Source: an uncultured Opitutales bacterium (GTDB lineage: Bacteria; Verrucomicrobiota; Verrucomicrobiia; Opitutales; Seribacteraceae). From it: a stretch of DNA of 64,000 bases. How positions within the stretch are numbered: position 1 is the stretch's first letter; the number at the start of each line of letters is the position of its first letter. The notes beneath the pieces are model-generated. The model did no database searches and was not told the origin of the DNA. It worked only from the letters and a program-made list of their open reading frames with translations. The position numbers were made by a program, and so were the translations under genes. Positions 62,618-64,000 of the stretch are shown piece after piece. Where the stretch lies: contig CALSMY010000004.1 in assembly GCA_943787575.1 (NCBI GenBank), forward strand, positions 1 through 64,000, given 5' to 3'.

Positions 62618-64000
62618 ATGCCATTTCAGCTTTACGATACCTTAACCCGGGAGGTGCGGGATGTCTTTGCCATGGATGGTAACACGGTTCGTTTTTATTG
62701 CTGTGGTCCAACGGTTTACGGACCTGCCCATGTGGGCAACTTTCGAACCTTTGTGCTCCAAGACGTTTTTCGACGAGTCTTAGAAACCAATGGGCAGAAG
62801 ACCTATCACGCCCGTAATCTTACCGATGTGGATGATAAGACTATCCGTGAGTCTCAAGCAGAAGGTGTAAGCCTTGGAGAGTTTACCGATCGCTGGGCAA
62901 AAAGATTCAATAAGGATTGTTCTGCACTCAATCTTTTATCCCCGCATATTGAGCCATCTGCAGTTGGGCATGTTCCTGAACAGATTGCCCTGATCTCTAG
63001 ACTAGTCGATGCGGGTAAAGCCTACCAAGGCCCGGATGGATCGGTTTATTTCAAGGTTGAGGCTTTTAAAAAGTATGGGGCTTTGTCCAGGCTTGCTGAT
63101 CGGGAAATCACTACTTCCCGTACGGAACGGGAAACTTCGGATGAATACGATCGGGATTCAGCCGCAGATTTTGCCTTATGGAAGGCTCGCAGGTCAGAGG
63201 ATGGAGAAAATTACTGGGATTCTCCATGGGGTGAGGGTCGTCCGGGTTGGCACATTGAATGTAGTGCTATTTGCCTGAAGCATATGGGAGAAAGTTTTGA
63301 TTTGCACTCGGGCGGAGTGGACTTGGTCTTTCCTCACCATGAAAATGAAATCGCTCAGGTCGAAGCTGTAACCCATAAAACCTTTGCTCGCCATTGGTTT
63401 CATATTGCCCACTTGATGGTCGAGGGTACTAAGATGAGTAAGTCGCTGGGTAACTTGTATACATTGGATGATATAAAAGAGCGAGGCTATGGACCACAAG
63501 AAGTTCGATATCTTTTACTCTCCGGTAGTTATCGTCAGCCCTTGAATTTCACCTTTGATTCTCTAAATGCGGCAAGTAAGGCTTTGAAGAAATTAGCAGA
63601 TTTTGCGGAGAAAATTGATGGCTCTGCCACTCCTGCAGGTTCCCCGCTTGTTACCGAATTTGGGCCTTTTCTCCCAGTTCAACAAGCCATTCTTAAAGAT
63701 ATGAACACTGCAGATGCCCTCGGGAAATTGTTTGGTTTGGTACGCGAAATATCTGATGCCTTGCTCAAAGGAAATTATTCAAAAGATGAAACTGAATTGG
63801 TTCGTTTACGAACCGGATTCCGTGCCGTTCTTGATCTTTTTGGGTTCAGCTTTTCTTCATCAAAGACAGAAGAAGCCCCCGCGGAGGTTGTTCAATGGGC
63901 AGAAGAAAGATGGGTTGCTAAGCAATCCAAAGAATGGGCAGTAGCCGATCAATTTCGGGAAAAAATTCAACAAGCTGGATGGGTGGTCAAAGACAGCAAG
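62618..64000 (+). CDS. cysS: cysteinyl-tRNA synthetase (partial, runs off window end)
   Basis: The reading frame opens at ATG 62618 and stays open to the last base (461 codons visible). [20 protein letters not shown] carries the zinc Cys and the HIGH-type HVGN motif. WHIECSAI and [18 protein letters not shown] hold the zinc-binding Cys and histidines, and [10 protein letters not shown] is the KMSKS loop. Charges tRNA-Cys. The C-terminal portion continues as [15 protein letters not shown] at the edge, so only a few dozen residues are probably missing. It is the last gene of a four-gene run with the EboB-like hydrolase. Confidence 0.96.
   Translation, partial: MPFQLYDTLTREVRDVFAMDGNTVRFYCCGPTVYGPAHVGNFRTFVLQDVFRRVLETNGQKTYHARNLTDVDDKTIRESQAEGVSLGEFTDRWAKRFNKDCSALNLLSPHIEPSAVGHVPEQIALISRLVDAGKAYQGPDGSVYFKVEAFKKYGALSRLADREITTSRTERETSDEYDRDSAADFALWKARRSEDGENYWDSPWGEGRPGWHIECSAICLKHMGESFDLHSGGVDLVFPHHENEIAQVEAVTHKTFARHWFHIAHLMVEGTKMSKSLGNLYTLDDIKERGYGPQEVRYLLLSGSYRQPLNFTFDSLNAASKALKKLADFAEKIDGSATPAGSPLVTEFGPFLPVQQAILKDMNTADALGKLFGLVREISDALLKGNYSKDETELVRLRTGFRAVLDLFGFSFSSSKTEEAPAEVVQWAEERWVAKQSKEWAVADQFREKIQQAGWVVKDSK

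Noticed and set aside
1-64000. CRISPR arrays, insertion sequences, integrases or prophage genes
   Set aside because: I looked for regularly spaced repeats, transposase or integrase motifs and phage structural genes and saw none.

Overview
The window is a dense, roughly 45-50% GC bacterial chromosome segment, possibly from a marine Verrucomicrobiota (Opitutales-like) genome. That placement is inference from gene content and style, not a phylogenetic result. The supporting traits are: two secreted sulfatases with a Tat-exported Gfo/Idh/MocA protein, a caa3-type oxidase operon, a GTP-type PEP carboxykinase, a CimA-type citramalate synthase, a CobA-HemD fusion, and many start codons with no clear Shine-Dalgarno sequence.

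Layout. 1-1.5 kb: an anti-sigma-like membrane protein and a secreted PDZ protein. 1.7-2.7 kb: an outer-membrane beta-barrel gene shredded by more than ten small indels, followed by an intact strong terminator. 2.8-4.3 kb: a double-domain PPK2 phosphotransferase. 4.5-19.3 kb: the most unusual region, eleven same-strand genes. They encode a cupin protein, a PfkB sugar kinase, a PHP-domain hydrolase, a mannitol-1-phosphate-dehydrogenase-like enzyme, a DeoR repressor, a complete 2-oxoacid dehydrogenase complex (E2, E3 and a single-chain E1 alpha-beta), a class II aldolase, an enlarged MDR dehydrogenase and a sorbitol-6-phosphate-dehydrogenase-like SDR. I read this as a PTS-independent polyol or sugar-phosphate catabolic operon with its own oxoacid dehydrogenase. 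The substrate is unknown and no transporter is present. 19.5-24 kb: the Gfo/Idh/MocA protein and two sulfatases, likely for sulfated glycans. 24-28 kb: an HDAC/AcuC-like deacetylase, carA and pckG.

28.1-36.8 kb: a minus-strand cytochrome c oxidase operon (ctaB-C-D-E-F-G in transcription order). A divergent Sco-type assembly protein and a His-motif repeat protein lie beside it. The small subunit IV-like protein carries a periplasmic segment resembling a CBM5/12 module. 37-39.4 kb: thyA-folA, a basic secreted protein of unknown function and tRNA-Val, which lies 24 nt upstream of ilvN-ilvC. 41-44 kb: hemC, cobA-hemD, trpF. 44-54 kb: ffh, then serA, plsY, hom, lysC, thrC, a family 9 glycosyltransferase and the oppositely oriented cimA. 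Together these are a serine/threonine/isoleucine biosynthesis neighbourhood. 54-64 kb: an acyl-ACP-synthetase-like enzyme, tRNA-Lys, three small unknown proteins, a large M16 lipoprotein peptidase, an ArsC/Spx-like protein, an NTF2-like protein, a small helical protein, an EboB-like TatD hydrolase and cysS, which runs off the window end.

Data quality. At least seven single-base frameshifts interrupt otherwise well-conserved genes (PPK2, E2 twice, MDR, Gfo/Idh, thrC and a small hypothetical), several of them in short homopolymers. Uncorrected sequencing or assembly error is the simplest explanation. Lengths given for those genes are for the reconstructed product.
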